Assembly (NCBI GenBank): GCA_002364535.1
Contig: DEYL01000063.1
Span: forward strand, 1 to 64,000
Source: Flavobacteriaceae bacterium UBA3159
Lineage (GTDB): Bacteria; Bacteroidota; Bacteroidia; Flavobacteriales; Flavobacteriaceae
Length of the DNA: 64,000 nucleotides
Direction: 5' to 3'
In this document: positions 62,857-64,000 of the stretch, one piece after another
Position numbering within the stretch: position 1 is the stretch's first letter
How the letters are laid out: every line of letters starts with the position of its first letter
Made by a program: the position numbers and the translations under genes
Notes under the pieces: generated by a model
Database searches by the model: none
What the model was told of the DNA's origin: nothing
What the model saw: the letters and a program-made list of their open reading frames with translations, nothing else

Positions 62857-64000
62857 CTACAAACGAGTATTGACAATATTATTAAAGATCGAACCAAAAG
62901 TATAACTCAATCCCAGTGAGATTCTGTTTTGGAAATCAGTGGAAATTTGCCTTTGCCTGAGCAACAGATCCTCAATGGAAGCCTCTCCACTGGGTAGATT
63001 GATCTGATCCCGGATCAATTGAAAGTTACCAGAAATCCTCAGGGAAAGCCCTCGAATGATTCTCAGGTTTATATAATTATTGAGTGTAAGTCTATTTTGA
63101 TCTGGTTGATCCAGAAACTGAGAAGCCACCAAATAAGAATAGACACTCCCCCATTTTTCCCTATACCTCAAATTGAGGGTTAGCGATTGATTAAACATTT
63201 TTTGATTTAAAAAACCATAAATGGTTCTCTCAAAATATTCATAAAAATTATATCCCACCTTATAAGCCAAAGTCACCTCTTTGGTTAAAACCTCAGAGTA
63301 GGGAATAAAATTATATTCCAAAGCAGGAGAAAAATTTACAAAAGATCTGTAGTTTTGAAAGGTGTCATTGAGGTAGTATCCGAAAACACCAGTGGAAAAA
63401 TGATTAGAAAGACTCCTGACAACACTACCCGAAAAAAAAGTCCTTTTTCGTTCGCTGCTATAGTTGTCTTCATCTCCTGAAAAAAACTTGACCGATCGGC
63501 TCATTCCAAAATCCGATCTGACCCGCCACATTTCTGTAACCCGATCCCCCCCCAGGCCTAGGTTGTATTCCTCTTCTTTGATACTTGTTTCGTTCTCAAA
63601 ATTAAAAGAGCCTGAAACCTCAAAAACCCAATTTTTCCATTGATCCGTTGTCAATTCATCAGATTTGGTTTCTACATCATGGAAAGTCACTTCCAGTTGG
63701 TTTTGAAAAGCCGTGTTTTGTATAAAATAAACCATCCCCAGTTTAAATGTTTTCAACAACTGCTCTCTGGCCTCGGTTAATGTGAAGTTTTTGGGAATAT
63801 CTGTACTGATCCGATTCTCCATGTTTTGGAAGTTATTTTTGCCTTTGTATTCAAAAGAGTAATTTCTTCCCCCACTGGCATTGGTAATTTCAAAAACAAA
63901 AACCTCTATATCGGATAAGGTTCTGTCCCGAACATAATCAAATACAAGTGTATTCTGTTTAATAAAATCGTTGTCGCATCGACAACTCAGAAACACTTTT
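62857..64000 (-). CDS. outer membrane beta-barrel protein, 5' end beyond window
   Basis: The minus frame is open from 62857 to the right edge, so the N-terminus is missing; a GTG at 63996 is only an accident of the edge. The visible 380 residues begin VFLSCRCDNDFIKQNTLVFD, followed by VRDRTLSDIEVFVFEITNAS. This resembles a Bacteroidota family with a short N-terminal domain (VRD...SDIEV) and a C-terminal barrel ending SLGLSYTFGSIFNNIVNTRL. Repeated alternating beta-strand pattern and Tyr/Phe-rich strands support an outer membrane location. Function unknown. Confidence 0.7.
   Translation of the reverse strand, partial: KVFLSCRCDNDFIKQNTLVFDYVRDRTLSDIEVFVFEITNASGGRNYSFEYKGKNNFQNMENRISTDIPKNFTLTEAREQLLKTFKLGMVYFIQNTAFQNQLEVTFHDVETKSDELTTDQWKNWVFEVSGSFNFENETSIKEEEYNLGLGGDRVTEMWRVRSDFGMSRSVKFFSGDEDNYSSERKRTFFSGSVVRSLSNHFSTGVFGYYLNDTFQNYRSFVNFSPALEYNFIPYSEVLTKEVTLAYKVGYNFYEYFERTIYGFLNQKMFNQSLTLNLRYREKWGSVYSYLVASQFLDQPDQNRLTLNNYINLRIIRGLSLRISGNFQLIRDQINLPSGEASIEDLLLRQRQISTDFQNRISLGLSYTFGSIFNNIVNTRL

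Noticed and set aside
1..64000. CRISPR arrays, tRNA genes and intact insertion sequences
   Set aside because: No regularly spaced direct repeats of CRISPR size, no cloverleaf-like intergenic segments and no transposase with terminal inverted repeats were found by reading.

Overview
The window looks like a chromosome segment of a marine, polysaccharide-degrading member of the Bacteroidota, most likely Flavobacteriaceae. The evidence is lineage-typical gene content and order: DUF4270 and short starch-synthase-like genes divergent from panC-panD-flippase-radA, a DUF177-rpmF pair, fabH-accB-accC, a long type 2 IleRS and several TonB-dependent receptors with carboxypeptidase-like N-terminal domains. 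Ribosome binding sites are weak almost everywhere, as in this phylum, and several promoters fit the Bacteroidota consensus (TTG, about 17-23 bases, TAnnTTTG). No rRNA, tRNA, CRISPR array or intact insertion sequence was seen.

Bases 1-32,400 are dense housekeeping: a TonB receptor cut by the left edge, an acyl-CoA synthetase and acyltransferase, DUF4270, pantothenate genes, radA, glutamate dehydrogenase, recO overlapping a TonB receptor, ileS-DksA-like-lspA, a folate enzyme, uvrC, a DUF3108 protein, an M23 lipoprotein overlapping pgi, recJ-rsmI and tdk-alr. Bases 32,400-43,400 hold asd, a broken HTH gene, accC-accB-fabH, DUF177-rpmF, pdxA, ribE, a cation/proton antiporter and two glycosyltransferases. 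Between the antiporter and the glycosyltransferases lies a compact, self-contained transcription unit: a TAnnTTTG box, a 20-codon ORF with a very strong Shine-Dalgarno (exceptional for this phylum) and a strong terminator.

From 43,400 the window becomes accessory: a large beta-barrel receptor, CDGSH-sulfatase-NIPSNAP, a pterin dehydratase, a second sulfatase, then a decayed and insertion-rich zone at 50,760-56,170. This zone has a DUF5916 remnant, five small visibly A+T-rich same-strand genes in four units separated by a short intergenic repeat (core GGCATATC, then TCATTAAG in the better copies), a tyrosine-recombinase remnant whose 3' end is the last repeat copy, and ruined YdcF/SanA-type and DUF2147 genes. 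I read the five-copy repeat as a candidate gene-cassette array built on the 3' end of a recombinase gene; this is inference.

Bases 56,170-64,000 hold secreted lipoproteins with InlB-type repeats, a DUF6786-like protein, an alpha-L-fucosidase, a gluzincin-like metallopeptidase lipoprotein and a beta-barrel protein cut by the right edge. With the two sulfatases these suggest use of sulfated, fucose-containing algal glycans, although no SusC/SusD pair is visible here.
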